Positions 11,938 through 23,024 of a stretch of 64,000 bases of DNA are shown here, piece after piece. Position 1 is the stretch's first letter. Every line of letters begins with the position of its first letter. The notes below the pieces were generated by a model that was not told the origin of the DNA, searched no databases, and saw only the letters and a list, made by a program, of their open reading frames with translations. Origin of the DNA: Magicicada septendecula. Taxonomy: Eukaryota > Arthropoda > Insecta > Hemiptera > Cicadidae. The stretch covers positions 49,361,454 through 49,425,453 of the forward strand of contig CM068370.1 of NCBI GenBank assembly GCA_034769895.1, given 5' to 3'. Position numbers and translations under genes: made by a program.

Positions 11938-12380
11938 CAGTGGCGTATCTAAAATTTCGTCTTGGGGGGTCCGAGATCCTGAGGAGTCGGCTTCATACAA
12001 AAGAAAAAACAAGTTAAGACTAATGAATTTCAGTTAAAGTGGCTGAAAAACGTGTGATATGTGCATCCTGAAATCAAGTACATTAATGTAACCGGTAATA
12101 ACACAATAACAATACGCGTGAGGGAAACATTGTTTAGAAGGTACTTATTGACTGAATTGATTTCCTCATATTTCGTATTCCAAACGTATACGCAAATAAA
12201 CGTGTGTAATAAACGTGTTTTTGTATTTAAAAAAAAAAAAAAAGACTTACTAGCTGAAATAATAATAAAAGAGCCTAAAACTTGAGAGACTAACAAAGTT
12301 CGTCAACTTCTTTCGACTCTCTAAGGTGAAGTCCGGTCTCGTTCGCCCCCCTCCACCCCGCCACCATAAATACGCCCCTG
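11938..12380 (+). mobile_element. hAT-type MITE, 443 bp
   Basis: The ends are CAGTGGCGTATCTA and TAAATACGCCCCTG, imperfect inverted repeats with the CAG start typical of hAT ends. The flanks AAGTGAAG (11930-11937) and AGGTGAAG (12381-12388) form an 8-bp target duplication with one mismatch. A second copy in the opposite orientation is at 45205-45638; they share GTCGGCTTCAT and AAAGTGGCTGAAAAACGTG. There is no transposase, so it is non-autonomous. A poly-A run lies near 12230-12243. Open frames inside it are not genes. Confidence 0.85.
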
Positions 12381-12461
12381 AGGTGAAGAGAAGAAGGAAA
12401 AGAAAACAAGTTTAACAGAAGTTGTTTAATTTAACATCAGCACCTCGGTGAAGATTAGTTC

Positions 12462-14604
12462 TTATAGTCTATTACGTGAGGCGTGACAAAGAGCCTATCT
12501 GCCGATGTTGAGTCAGTGTCCATGTAATTTTTTGATTCCTTTTGCTGTCGCTTCCTAAAAGGTTCTCGAACAAAGTTAAGGAAAAATTTTGGGGTTGAAA
12601 AACTACCCCTAAATGGTTGAAAATATAAAACGCCGCGAGGATACATTTTGAAGCCCTGAAATTAGATACTTATAGGTTTTTGGGGGTGCTGATTACAATT
12701 CTGACGTCAAAAATTATATTCGACGCAAAGGGAACTTTCTAGAGGGTTGAAACGGACTATAATTAGGGGGTGTAAGCAGGTATTAAACTTCGCGAGAATG
12801 CCGGTCAAAGCCTCGAAAGTGAGAACCTATAGATTTTTCTTTATACATCAGACGCAAGGGTTGGAAACCACCTCTATAGGGTTGAAAGCATTAAAGAACG
12901 TGAGGATGTATTTTGAAGTCCTTAAATTGGGTACCTACAGGTTTTGGGGGGATGTTTAACCTACATTTACTTAAACATCACAACATTAATAATATTTTAC
13001 AAAATATTACAACCCTTGCACAATACAAACAACTCCGATGCTTAGCTGATGCTCCAAAAACACGTGCCAGCTGTAAGCAGTGAGCATCAGGTAGCGCATC
13101 AGGCCTCTTCTGGTCTCCGCTAGAGGGTCCGTGTTTTTAGCGGTCATAATTCAAAATTCAGTAAAAAAATATATATATTTCATCCATGATTATAAAATTC
13201 AATCAAAGAAAAGTCGAACCATAAACATTATATTATTTTATTAAATTAAATTTTCGATTGATATATAAAGAACCAGCAATACAGTCAGTGACAGATTGCA
13301 ACAGATATTCCGTTGTTTACAATAGACGTTAAAAACAAATAACAATACTTAATTCTATTGTCAATTTGAAAAAAATTAGTTTAGTATAAATTAATAGACT
13401 CTCAGGACCGCACCCGAACATATAACGTACGATAACAAAATCTAACTGTTGGAGCGCGTTTACATTTTTGGGCATAACTCGGTAAATTTTTAAGAAATAT
13501 ATTTTAAACAAAATGTATTTTGTAGGACATTTAAAGAGCTACAACTATTTTTCTATACACTATAGTCATGAAACCTACTGTACACTAGATATTTTGGCTA
13601 GAAGTCAGAAATGTTTTACACTATATCGGCAAAATACACCTTTAAACTGCTGTAACTCATCGAATTTTAGTCGTAAAGAAATGAAACAAAATTCAAAATT
13701 TTTGGAGTTTTATAAGCTTCATTTGTGGTTCATACCAATTTCTCGATAAAAAGCATCGTTACTGAGATATTTAGTAAAAAAGGCGAATTTGGGCGAAAAT
13801 CCAAAACCTTGAATTTTCTTAAAACGTTTCGCGTTACTGTACAGCAATACATATATTCTTCAAACAATTTGACGACATTGCTAATATAATAGACAACCGA
13901 AAAGTACAGTATGTGGGATTGATATATTTGACAAAATGGCGGACGTTCTTTTTAAATTTCTTGGAAATAATTTGCAGAAGTTATGATATTTTCGTACAGA
14001 ACGTCGTTATTTTTTAAGCTAGACAAGTGATTAACCCACCATTATTTAGGAAATTAATAGATCTTTCTTTTGATACTAATTTAATTACGATGTAACCTCT
14101 TTTTGCCGAGTTATAATCATGTGATTTGATCAAAAAACGGAGAATCGGCATCTTGTTTTACCTGTATCTCAAGAATCATTTGACATAATAAAACCAAAAG
14201 AAGTGGAACATATTCGCCTGTTAGTAAGCTTTAATTTTGATTTATACAAATTGTTTGCAAAATGGCGTTGTTTTTTAGTTATTTGCAGATTAATGTTAAA
14301 AGACGAGTTTTTTGGGCAAAATTTTGAACCCTTGTAACTCGCAAACAACGCATTTTTTAGAAAAAATGTATACCTCCTTTTTGCTTAGAATTTGATTCCC
14401 TACCGGTTACCGGGGTTAATTAAATTTTGTTTTTTTAACCCCCGAAAAAGGTGTGAAAACAACCCTTAAATTTAAGAGCGGGCCAAAAAATGTCCTTAAC
14501 TTTATTCTATAACCTCTTATGAAGACATTGCAAAAAAAATCAGAAGTATCCATGGACACTGACTCAAAATCGGCAAAAAATTCCTCACGTAATAGACTGT
14601 TATA
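12462..14604. mobile_element. Non-autonomous DNA element with about 170-bp diverged TIRs
   Basis: The left end (12462-12640) and right end (14430-14604) are inverted copies. Both carry AGTCTATTACGTGAGG, TGAGTCAGTGTCCATG and AAAGTTAAGGA in the same order. The 1.8-kb interior has stretches of similar phrasing (GGGTTGAAA, ACCTATAGATTTTT) and no transposase motif. Around 13040-13140 a patch with GCATCAGGTAGCGCATCAGG may be a nested insertion. The superfamily is not determined, and no target duplication could be fixed. Confidence 0.55.
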
Positions 14605-15644
14605 TGTGCTGTAATTATTAATAGATATCCACTCCAATTAATCGAGAATCCATAGTTTGCGATGTTTTTAAGCAATTTTTACATACTACTTGCTTACAGT
14701 AATATAAAGTGTTGTGTACGAACTGGCGACAGCGCAGACGCTCGCGCGCGCACACACACACACACACACATCCATATAGATTCACATTTACACGAGCATC
14801 GTAAATAGGCTCGAGATCCCGCACTCTTGCAAGCAGAGTCCACTTTTCATACGACGATCAATTCCCACCTACTATTAAAACGCAAAATGAAATTCCCTCG
14901 TATATTTGAGAGCACCTCATTCAAACACACCCTCCCTCTTGCATTCTAATTTTCGTGTCAGCGTGGTGGTGAAAGGTTGGTTGTATTGAATACTTCGAAA
15001 TTACTGAGCACGAAATTTAAAATTTTTTACAAATATTAAGGTAACTTTTTATAAATTTCAATTGTTATTCGTTTATAAATTGTACTTTATTTTCCCATTT
15101 TAATGCTTACTCGTAAAATTGAATTAACAAATTTAATTGAACTTCAACAGTCCGCTTGTCTTGTCGACAATAAATTGTAGGTACGTGTTATTGGATGCTT
15201 GCAATTGAAACGTACTCCATTATACCTTATATTGGTCTTCTGATAAATGAATAAATTTCTCCTTTCAGATATCGTCGGGAGGTTTTTTCTCTTACTTATC
15301 GTAACAATAAATTCATCCCTTGGAAATCAATGCCGTAAATTTGTGAAGGGGTGGCGCTATCAGCGCCCCGCGTTATCGAACCAAACGTATTACACTGCCA
15401 CATACATTATCTATTACGGCTTTTTGTCGTGCGCGCCGAAGTCGGGCATCTCGCAGATCCGAGCATGCGAACTTTTACGCCCAAAGTCTCTCGTCTTGAG
15501 ACAGCTGTGTTTTTGTGTGATTTTTCATTTACGTTACCACATGTCTGAGTATTCATCTGTACAAATCTGACGCGATTTTGTGTACTATTTTTTACTTGAT
15601 TCAACCTTTTTAACAGCGACAAAGATATAATTCCTGAAGTTTTC
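14605..15644. other. Unassigned sequence with short (AC)n
   Basis: A CG/AC dinucleotide run occupies about 14740-14770. A 107-codon frame (15247-15570) has no recognisable motif and I do not call it a gene. Confidence 0.4.
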
Positions 15645-17005
15645 ACGGCGGGGTATTAGGCTGTGGTCGGCTGTTATTGTAGGCATGTTATTACTAGCCG
15701 GAGCGGGGCGTTAGGCTGTGGTCGGCTGTTATTGTAGGCATGTTATTACTAGCCGGGGCGGGGCGTTAGGCTGTGGTCGGCTGTTATTGTAGGCATGTTA
15801 TTACTAGCCGGGGCGGGGCGTTAGGCTGTGGTCGGCTGTTATTGTAGGCATGTTATTACTAGCCGGGGCGGGGTCTTAGGCTGTGGTCGGCTGTTATTGT
15901 AGGCATGTTATTACTAGCCGGGGCGGGGTATTAGGCTGTGGTCGGCTGTTATTGTAGGCATGTTATTACTAGTCGGGGCGGGGTATTAGGCTGTGGTAGG
16001 CTGTTATTGTAGGCATGTTATTACTAGTCGGGGCGGGGCGTTGGGCTGTGGTCGGCGGTTATTGTAGGCATGTTATTACTAGCCGGGGCGGGGTATTAGG
16101 CTGTGGTCGGGTGTTATTGTAGGCATGTTATTACTAGTCGGGGCGGGGTATTAGGCTGTGGTAGGCTGTTATTGTAGGCATGTTATTACTAGTCGGGGCG
16201 GGGCGTTGGGCTGTGGTCGGCTGTTATTGTAGGCATGTTATTACTAGCCGGGGAGGGGTATTAGGCTGTGGTCGGGTGTTATTGTAGGCATGTTATTACT
16301 AGCCGGGGCGGGGTATTAGGCTGTGGTCGGCTGTTATTGTAGGCATGTTATTACTAGTCGGGGCGGGGCGTTGGGCTGTGGTAGGCTGTTATTGTAGGCA
16401 TGTTATTACTAGTCGGGGCGGGGTATTAGGCTGTGGTAGGCTGTTATTGTAGGCATGTTATTACTAGTCGGGGCGGGGCGTTGGGCTGTGGTCGGCTGTT
16501 ATTGTAGGCATGTTATTACTAGCCGGGGCGGGGTATTAGGCTGTGGTCGGGTGTTATTGTAGGCATGTTATTACTAGTCGGGGCGTGGTATTAGGCTGTG
16601 GTCGGGTGTTATTGTAGGCATGTTATTACTAGTCGGGGCGGGGTATTAGGCTGTGGTAGGCTGTTATTGTAGGCATGTTATTACTAGTCGGGGCGGGGCG
16701 TTGGGCTGTGGTCGGCGGTTATTGTAGGCATGTTATTACTAGCCGGGGCGGGGTATTAGGCTGTGGTCGGGTGTTATTGTAGGCATGTTATTACTAGTCG
16801 GGGCGGGGTATTAGGCTGTGGTAGGCTGTTATTGTAGGCATGTTATTACTAGTCGGGGCGGGGCGTTGGGCTGTGGTCGGCTGTTATTGTAGGCATGTTA
16901 TTACTAGCCGGGGCGGGGTATTAGGCTGTGGTCGGGTGTTATTGTAGGCATGTTATTACTAGTCGGGGCGGGGTATTAGGCTGTGGTAGGCTGTTATTGT
17001 AGGCA
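15645..17005. repeat. 55-bp minisatellite, about 24 units, with higher-order structure
   Basis: The unit is 55 bp and contains GGCTGTGGTC, GTAGGCATGTTATTACTAG and a GGGGCGGGG block. I counted 24 units with a constant period. Variants form three types (A: TATTA then GTAGG; B: CGTTG then GTCGG; C: CCGGGG, TATTA then CGGGTG). The order A-B-C recurs at units 6-8, 9-11, 14-16, 18-20 and 21-23, giving a 165-bp higher-order repeat. The block at 16021-16260 is essentially repeated at 16681-16920, 660 bp (12 units) later. The array stops abruptly at 17005. Confidence 0.95.
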
Positions 17006-17149
17006 GACGTTTCGGCACCACCATTGAAGGCCATCTTCAAAGTCAGAAAATGTTTGGCAAGGCAAGGTCAGACTCTTTACCTCAGTACTGTGGTGAATCG
17101 ACGGGCACCTTGACAAACATTGTCTGGCACTGAAGATCGCCTTTCACGC
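17006..17149 (-). mobile_element. Foldback/Penelope-type tail fragment beside the minisatellite
   Basis: On the minus strand the segment reads TTGAAGATGGCCTTCAATG then GTGCCGAAACGTC (17006-17042), the same hairpin pattern as at 248-288. A second CTGAAGAT lies on the plus strand near 17131. The minisatellite unit shares AGGCTGTGGTC with the arms of the palindromic family at 52-357 and 1012-1276. The array may therefore be an amplified arm of such an element. Confidence 0.45.
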
Positions 17150-18310
17150 TCCAACAAATTCTGGAGGAAGGTAGGGAACATAAGCTACAAACCCATCACC
17201 TCTTCATAGATTTCTGAAATGCTTACGACAGCATTTACAGAAAAGAACTTTACACTGCTCTTGAAGAACTGGGCATACCAAAGAAATTAATAAGATTGTG
17301 TAGGATGACAATGCTGACCGTGAAGGGCATGGTGAGGATTCAGAATGACTTATCAGGAGAGTCTGACTATGGAAAGGGAGTCCTCCAGGGCGATGCTCTG
17401 GCTTGCCTCCTCTTCATTCTTGCCTTAGAAAAAGCTATGAGAGATGCTGGAATAGATTCCTCCGGGACTGTATTCAGCAGGTTGGTGCAGGTCCTAGGAT
17501 ACGCTGATGACCTAGATATAATCGGGAGGTTCCTTCGAGCAGTCACTGAAGCCTTTCTTGCTCTTGAAGATCCCGCAAGAAGGCTGGGTCTCATAATAAA
17601 TGAAAGCAAGACAAAATACATGGCCACAGGACAGGAGGCTAGAGAAGGAGAGCACATCCAAATTGGCATCTATTCCTTCGAAAAAGTCAACATCTTTGTT
17701 TATTTAGGATGCCAAGTTAACTCCGATGGGGAAATAACAGAAGAAGTAAAGCGAAGAATTACCTCAGCTAATAGGTGCTTCTTTGGTCTCAGAGAGGAAT
17801 AATTGCCAGGAGCATCAACCTGCTTTTGTATAAAACACTGATCCGCTAAGTCCTCACCTATGGTTCTGAGACCTGGACCATTTCTAGAAAGTCTGAGGTC
17901 TGAGTCAACCCTGCTGGTTCATGAACGGAAAATTCTCCGCAGTATATTTGATCCAATATGTGTAGGAGGTGAATGGAGGAAAAGAACCAACCAAGAACTG
18001 AACACTCTTCTGAATGAACCAGATATTATAAAAATTATAAAACTTGGTAGACTCAGGTGGGCTGGTCACGTGATCAGAATGGGGGAGAATGAAATACCAA
18101 GAAAGGCACTCACAGAACAGATCTATGGCACCAGGAGAGTTGGTAGACCCAAATTACGTTGGGAAGACGGTGTGAACTACGATGCACGCCATATCCTTGG
18201 GACCCGGAACTGGAGAGCAGCTGCACTTGACCGAGACAACTGGCGGAGGCTGTGAAAGGAGGCCTTGACTCAGTAGTGGGTTGTTGCGCCGCTGAAGGAA
18301 GGAAGGAAAA
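17150..18310 (+). pseudogene. LINE reverse transcriptase fragment with YADD box
   Basis: The upstream frame reads HHLFIDF, a stop, NAYDSIYRKELYTALEELG. The frame at 17296-17802 has VLQGDALACLLFILALEKAM, the catalytic VLGYADDLDIIGR and VYLGCQVNSDGEITEEVKRR. After a further shift, 17860-18255 carries LRWAGHVIRMGENEIPRKAL and GRPKLRWEDGV. The copy ends in a (GAAG)n tail near 18296-18307. It is the best preserved LINE RT domain in the window, but stops and shifts make it non-functional. The N-terminal endonuclease is missing. Confidence 0.85.
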
Positions 18311-18702
18311 TGGCCTCTGATAGTAGAATTTCCTACTACTGTTTCTTTGTAAAGAAATATTATCAGTAAAACAATAGAATTACTAGTTTTCTGTCGCACT
18401 AGTGGTTATTATTTTGTACTAAATACATGTCTTTATTTTGTACGTAACTGTTCAATATGTCTTGCAGATTTTCTAAATGATGAATAGTTCTTCAAATATT
18501 AAATACTTTTGCAAGTCAAATTTATTGTTGTATTTGCAATAATAAAACGATGTACGTCACAAATAAATTAACAAAAAATTGATTTCTATTATTTGTTAAG
18601 TCATTTTGTAAACCCTGATGATGCTAATATAATCAGTCAGACGTACGTTAGGTGAAAATACAATAATAAATTTTACTTGCAGTAGTATTAAATACAGCAT
18701 AT
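18311..18702. other. Unassigned spacer
   Basis: AT-rich sequence with no gene seen. Confidence 0.4.
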
Positions 18703-18945
18703 AAGGTGGGGTGGTCATGTAGCCAGGATGGGGAAAAAGACAGAATACCACGAAAACTATTGAATACCAGAATCCACGGAAAAAGAAAAGTAGGAAGACC
18801 CGAGGAGAAGGTGGGAGGACGCGGTGGATGAGGATGCGAAAGAAATACTCAAAGTGCATTCCTGGAGGAGGATGGCTACCGATAGAAGAGAATGGTGGGG
18901 GGGGGATTGAAGGAGGCCAGGGCCCAACAAGGGCTTTAGTGTCAT
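18703..18945 (+). pseudogene. LINE C-terminal fragment
   Basis: The plus strand reads RWGGHVARMGKK and, after stops, PRRRWEDAVDEDAKEILKV with SWRRMATDRREWW, the same C-terminal block as 18060-18250 but diverged. A poly-G run at about 18897-18904 breaks the frame. It ends near an AGGAGAGAGAG tail. Confidence 0.7.
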
Positions 18946-19469
18946 AGGAGAGAGAGTATTAAATATTTAAAGAACTATTCATGAATATATTGTACACAGC
19001 GGTAGCACTATAGGCCTGTATCTACCTACTTCAGGTTTACAGTTAACCTTAAGACAAAGAACGTGAAGTTACGTATAATGCTCGAGATTCATGTAAGTGA
19101 ATCTTCGAGTCTCCATTCTTTGACCGACAGACTTATTGAGTACGTTATTTATTTCCGCCACTGTGTCAACTATTGTGTATAATTTTGACGATATAAGTAA
19201 AATTATCAAAAAATCGGCGATCGAATTCTACAGAGGTTTGGCGAATATGAACAGGAATGCGACAGGGTGAGGTAAACAATTATAATTTATTTTGTACTCT
19301 GTTATTTAAGTTTATCCATAATATATTCAACTACGTAATTTGCTCATAATTTATCGTCTGGATTAAAACAAACACAGTTAAAACAACAATACTTCAACAC
19401 TTGGTTGCATACAAAAAACAAATATTTACAAATATAATATAACAACGCTTGTAATAAATAGAGGACATG
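18946..19469. other. Unassigned spacer
   Basis: It contains a small perfect-looking hairpin, CTCGAGATTCA with TGAATCTTCGAG, near 19081-19109. No gene seen. Confidence 0.4.
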
Positions 19470-20148
19470 CAGGGCCGGCCACAGCGCTTCTGCCGCCCTG
19501 TGCAGTATTTATAGTGCCGCTCCCCTCCCTATTTTAACTCTGAACACATTCACGCACACTAGACCTACTCTAAAGATACGGCGATTGCCTTCAAATGACG
19601 AATAGGAATGTGTGCATTGTTGTGTTTATCAAATAACTACAACTTTTTCGCGTTTACGATGCGGCGAACGGCTACAATAAAAATTGTAGAGACAATGCCC
19701 TTAAGGAAACGTGAGACAATAAATATGTATGCCTATGTGATGAATTAAAATAAAATACTAACTAAAATTCATTATGATTGAAATATAACAAAAGTAATGT
19801 ATCATATACCTTAGTTAATAAATACTCGTCTAGCTTTTGCACTAGCAAACTCCTTCATGACTTCGTTGTACTCAAGTGATCCACCTAACTGATGTTCTAA
19901 AGTAGTCGCCAGACCACTCAGCGGAGTCTCGGACATAGTCGATTTGAGATAAGTTTGAGCTTCGAAAAAGTCCTTTCTCCGCTTGCCACTGTCACGTAAT
20001 TCTTACTGATCTTGCATATTGTGATGAAATTTAGTGAATAATTTTATTTTTCTCTCATTTTAAAAACTTAACATCCCGGAATCTGCCGCCCTTTAAATTT
20101 TCCGCCCTGGGCGGTGGTACGGTTCGTTCCTGCCTGGAGCCGGGCCTG
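19470..20148. mobile_element. hAT-type non-autonomous element, 679 bp
   Basis: The element begins CAGGGCCGGCC and ends GCCGGGCCTG. It is flanked by perfect 8-bp target duplications AGGACATG at 19462-19469 and 20149-20156, the hAT hallmark. Sub-terminal TGCCGCCCTG is mirrored by a CCGCCCTGGGCGG block near the right end. The interior is AT-rich without a transposase. The exact duplication suggests a fairly recent insertion or good preservation. Confidence 0.85.
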
Positions 20149-20156
20149 AGGACATG

Positions 20157-21960
20157 ACTTCTCGGACATTAACAGCTTGACACTAATGAAACATATACTA
20201 TACAAAGGTAATATATTAAATAGTTGGAAATACCTACACAAATACAAACATAAAACTCAAAACAACTTAATATCAGAACGTATACAGGTAAATACAATTC
20301 AGGACATAATTTTTAAAGAAATAAACTTATGATACAAAGTTATTCACTCAAAACAGTGTCAGTGACAATAATGAAGCGCAAAACATCGCATAAAAGAACG
20401 ACCAAAAGCCAACGTCAGCCAATAGCAGAAGTCAACCAACACACAGATGTTTTGTCAAAAAACAAGCATAGCTGACGACCAGCATATTGCATAACTCTCG
20501 ACACATAGTTCAAATGAGATGAAAAAAAGCTTAGTATACATTAATATGGTATAAAGATATTTAAGCCTATATTTACAATTTTTAAAAATGTGTTGTGGAA
20601 TGCTTAGAACAGTGCACGAATACAAGGCGAATTTGTTCATCATGTCTTTGTTAATTTATTAATTAGAAAATGCCAATTTTACTTCTGTCGATTTTGTTAT
20701 ATGTTATTCAAACGAAACGGGTTTGAATCTGACTACACTTGCAGAAAATAATTTGATTGGGCGATTTGTTGTTCCTTTATTTATATAAAATATATACAGT
20801 TAATCTGAAAATTAAGAGTTTGAAAATCTATAATTTTTAAAATATTTGACAATTATTAAAATTAAATATTGGTATGGAGAACCATACATGAATTCCATGT
20901 TCTAAGATTTATATTTAAAATCATTTACTTGAATTCGGTTCGATAATTTCTAACAATTTAGGTGCGTTCCTTGTAAATCGAGTTTTATATTTCACAAATA
21001 AATTGAAATGAAATATTTCCATAGAAACTACTTGTTTGTTGCTGATAACGTAGTAGACATATAAAATATCGGTATGGAGAACCATACATGTCTTCCATGT
21101 CCTAAATTTATATTTAAAATCATTTAAATATTAATTAAATAAGTGGATGCTTGAGTTCTGAAGAAATTACGTATCAGCTAAAATGGTACCACCATGTCAG
21201 GTGGATTAAGACTATCCTCAACCTTCGTGAGGAAGGGCTGTACTTTTGGATAAAATGTCTGTAGGTCGAACGAAGAGCTAGCTAAAGGTAGCTGCGATCT
21301 GATTCCTGTAATGAAATTGGACTCTCGCTGCGAAGGGCCGAGGGATGTCTATAGTGTTATCAAAGTCTTTCCTGTCAGTACTATACTAATCATTTTTCTT
21401 TTTTAAAATCGAGTCTTGATTTCTTTCTTTCCATTTGTCTTCTGATTTTCGACTATTCTGTTCACCCGTATAATTATAAATTTCTCAGAAAAACATTTCT
21501 TCCTTAATACGTTTGTGTCTCCTGTTTAACACCCAGCATTCTGATCCATGTCATAACGCTATAATCCACACAGGCTAGTAAATAACTAGCCATCAGGGAG
21601 GTCAAAATATTTTCAAGGAGGGGCAAACAATTTTCCAAAATATTTACACAAAATACAAATACATATACCACAATCACATACAATAATACAACTTAAAATA
21701 CCAGAGACCAACAAGAAACCTTAATAGCATCCAAATACAAATAGCCAATATACAAATACTTCACCAGACGCAAGATCGCGAAGGCTGAGGATGAGAGCAC
21801 GGGAGCTCTCGAAACATGTTCCAAATAAGGAAAAATAACATCTTGAGGTAATATAAATATAAATTTTATAACTTTATATATATATATATACACACACACA
21901 AATTATAATCACGTCTGTAAGTAGATTGTTATTTTTTTAACGTTTATATTCCAACATGAA
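20157..21960. other. Unassigned AT-rich stretch with a direct repeat pair
   Basis: Two copies of a 56-bp block begin near 20872 and 21070 (GGTATGGAGAACCATACATG, then TTCCATGT and TTATATTTAAAATCATTTA). GGTATGGAGAACCATAC is itself nearly palindromic. At 21776-21860 a segment containing GAAGGCTGAGGATG and ACATGTTCCAAATAAGG recurs in diverged form at 22745-22840, on either side of the solo LTR. No gene seen. Confidence 0.45.
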
Positions 21961-21984
21961 TTACGTTTCACATATCATCAGAGG
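21961..21984 (-). ncRNA. Hammerhead-like core words (CTGATGA/GAAAC)
   Basis: On the minus strand CCTCTGATGATATGTGAAAC places the two hammerhead core boxes only a few bases apart. No helix I pairing is evident, so it is probably a truncated relative of the motif at 31171-31215. Confidence 0.15.
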
Positions 21985-22036
21985 TTTCTAAATGAATTCA
22001 TTTGAATTCTATGAGAAGTCTTTTGACTATATACAT

Positions 22037-22638
22037 TGTTACGACGGTCTACTGATCGTCGTATGGTACAGTGGAAAACAAAATACAAGACACCAATTAA
22101 GTCTCTAATCACCAGCTTTAATTATCACAATTAAACAGTTTGTAATTAACAAGACAGTCTCTTACAGCAAATCAATAAAAATTGTTCACACGCAATAAAA
22201 AATGTCAACTGATATAAAACACAGTTGTATTACAATCGTCCCGCACAATTATAAAACACGTAATACTTCGCTACAATATTTCGAACCGCACTGTGTAAAT
22301 CGCCCGACAATAACTACGAACCGCAGTCGAATATATCCCAACTCAAACTGAACTAAACGTAGCTGAGTACTTTTATTTATACCCTGCTGAGGTATAATAG
22401 GCGTATTTATACCCCAGAATATTCGCTAATAGGCGTCTACTAGAAAACACTAAAACGTAATTCATTGCGGCCTTGAACAAAACACGCGCGGACCGGTATG
22501 GTCTGGTATTGAGCCGATAGTTGACGCGTAATTGTCTTTTCACCGCAAAGTAGCAGCATTATGTACGCACGCACACATTACAGCTGGAATCCACTGGAAC
22601 ATTCGATAAACACGTAGACTGTCTGTAATGTCGTAACA
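22037..22638 (-). mobile_element. Solo LTR, 602 bp
   Basis: The ends are TGTTACGAC and GTCGTAACA, a 9-bp terminal inverted repeat with TG..CA. The minus-strand orientation is set by the TATA box in GGGTATAAATAAAAG (near 22368-22383) and by alignment to 6890-7503. There is no internal coding region on either side, so it is probably the product of LTR-LTR recombination. Flanks ATACAT and ATATAT are similar but not identical. It is unrelated by sequence to the Gypsy LTR at 48203. Confidence 0.7.
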
Positions 22639-22744
22639 ATATATAGGCCTAGTTTATATAATATATTAATTATATTTATAACATATATATATATTTATTT
22701 ATTTATTTCAATTACTTTCTGCTAAAAAAAAAAACAAAAAAAAA

Positions 22745-22840
22745 ACGGAAGGCTGAGGATGGGTACAAGATAGTATAAGACAAACATGTTCCTAATAAGG
22801 AAAAAAAAGGTATATCTTGAAGTAAATTTATTTATAAATA
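22745..22840. repeat. Diverged copy of repeat at 21776-21860
   Basis: It shares GAAGGCTGAGGATG, ACATGTTCC and AATAAGGAAAAA with 21776-21860. The two copies flank the solo LTR, so the LTR may lie between parts of a larger duplicated repeat. Confidence 0.4.
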
Positions 22841-23024
22841 TTAAATGTATTTATTTATTTATATTATATAGGGATCCTCAAAGAAACTTAACGAGTTCCA
22901 AAAAACCAAGAAATGGATGGAAAATATCATCATACAAGATGAAGTAATTCAAGCTTATACCCTAATTATTAGACGTTAAAAGTAAACAAATTATTTGATT
23001 TCGTTGTCCATGACGTGTTCGTTA

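Noticed and set aside
15247..15570. 107-codon frame upstream of the minisatellite
   Set aside because: No motif is present, and a second overlapping frame of similar length argues for chance.
15645..17005. CRISPR-like array or centromeric satellite
   Set aside because: There are no unique spacers, and 24 short GC-rich units over 1.4 kb fit a minisatellite better than a centromere.
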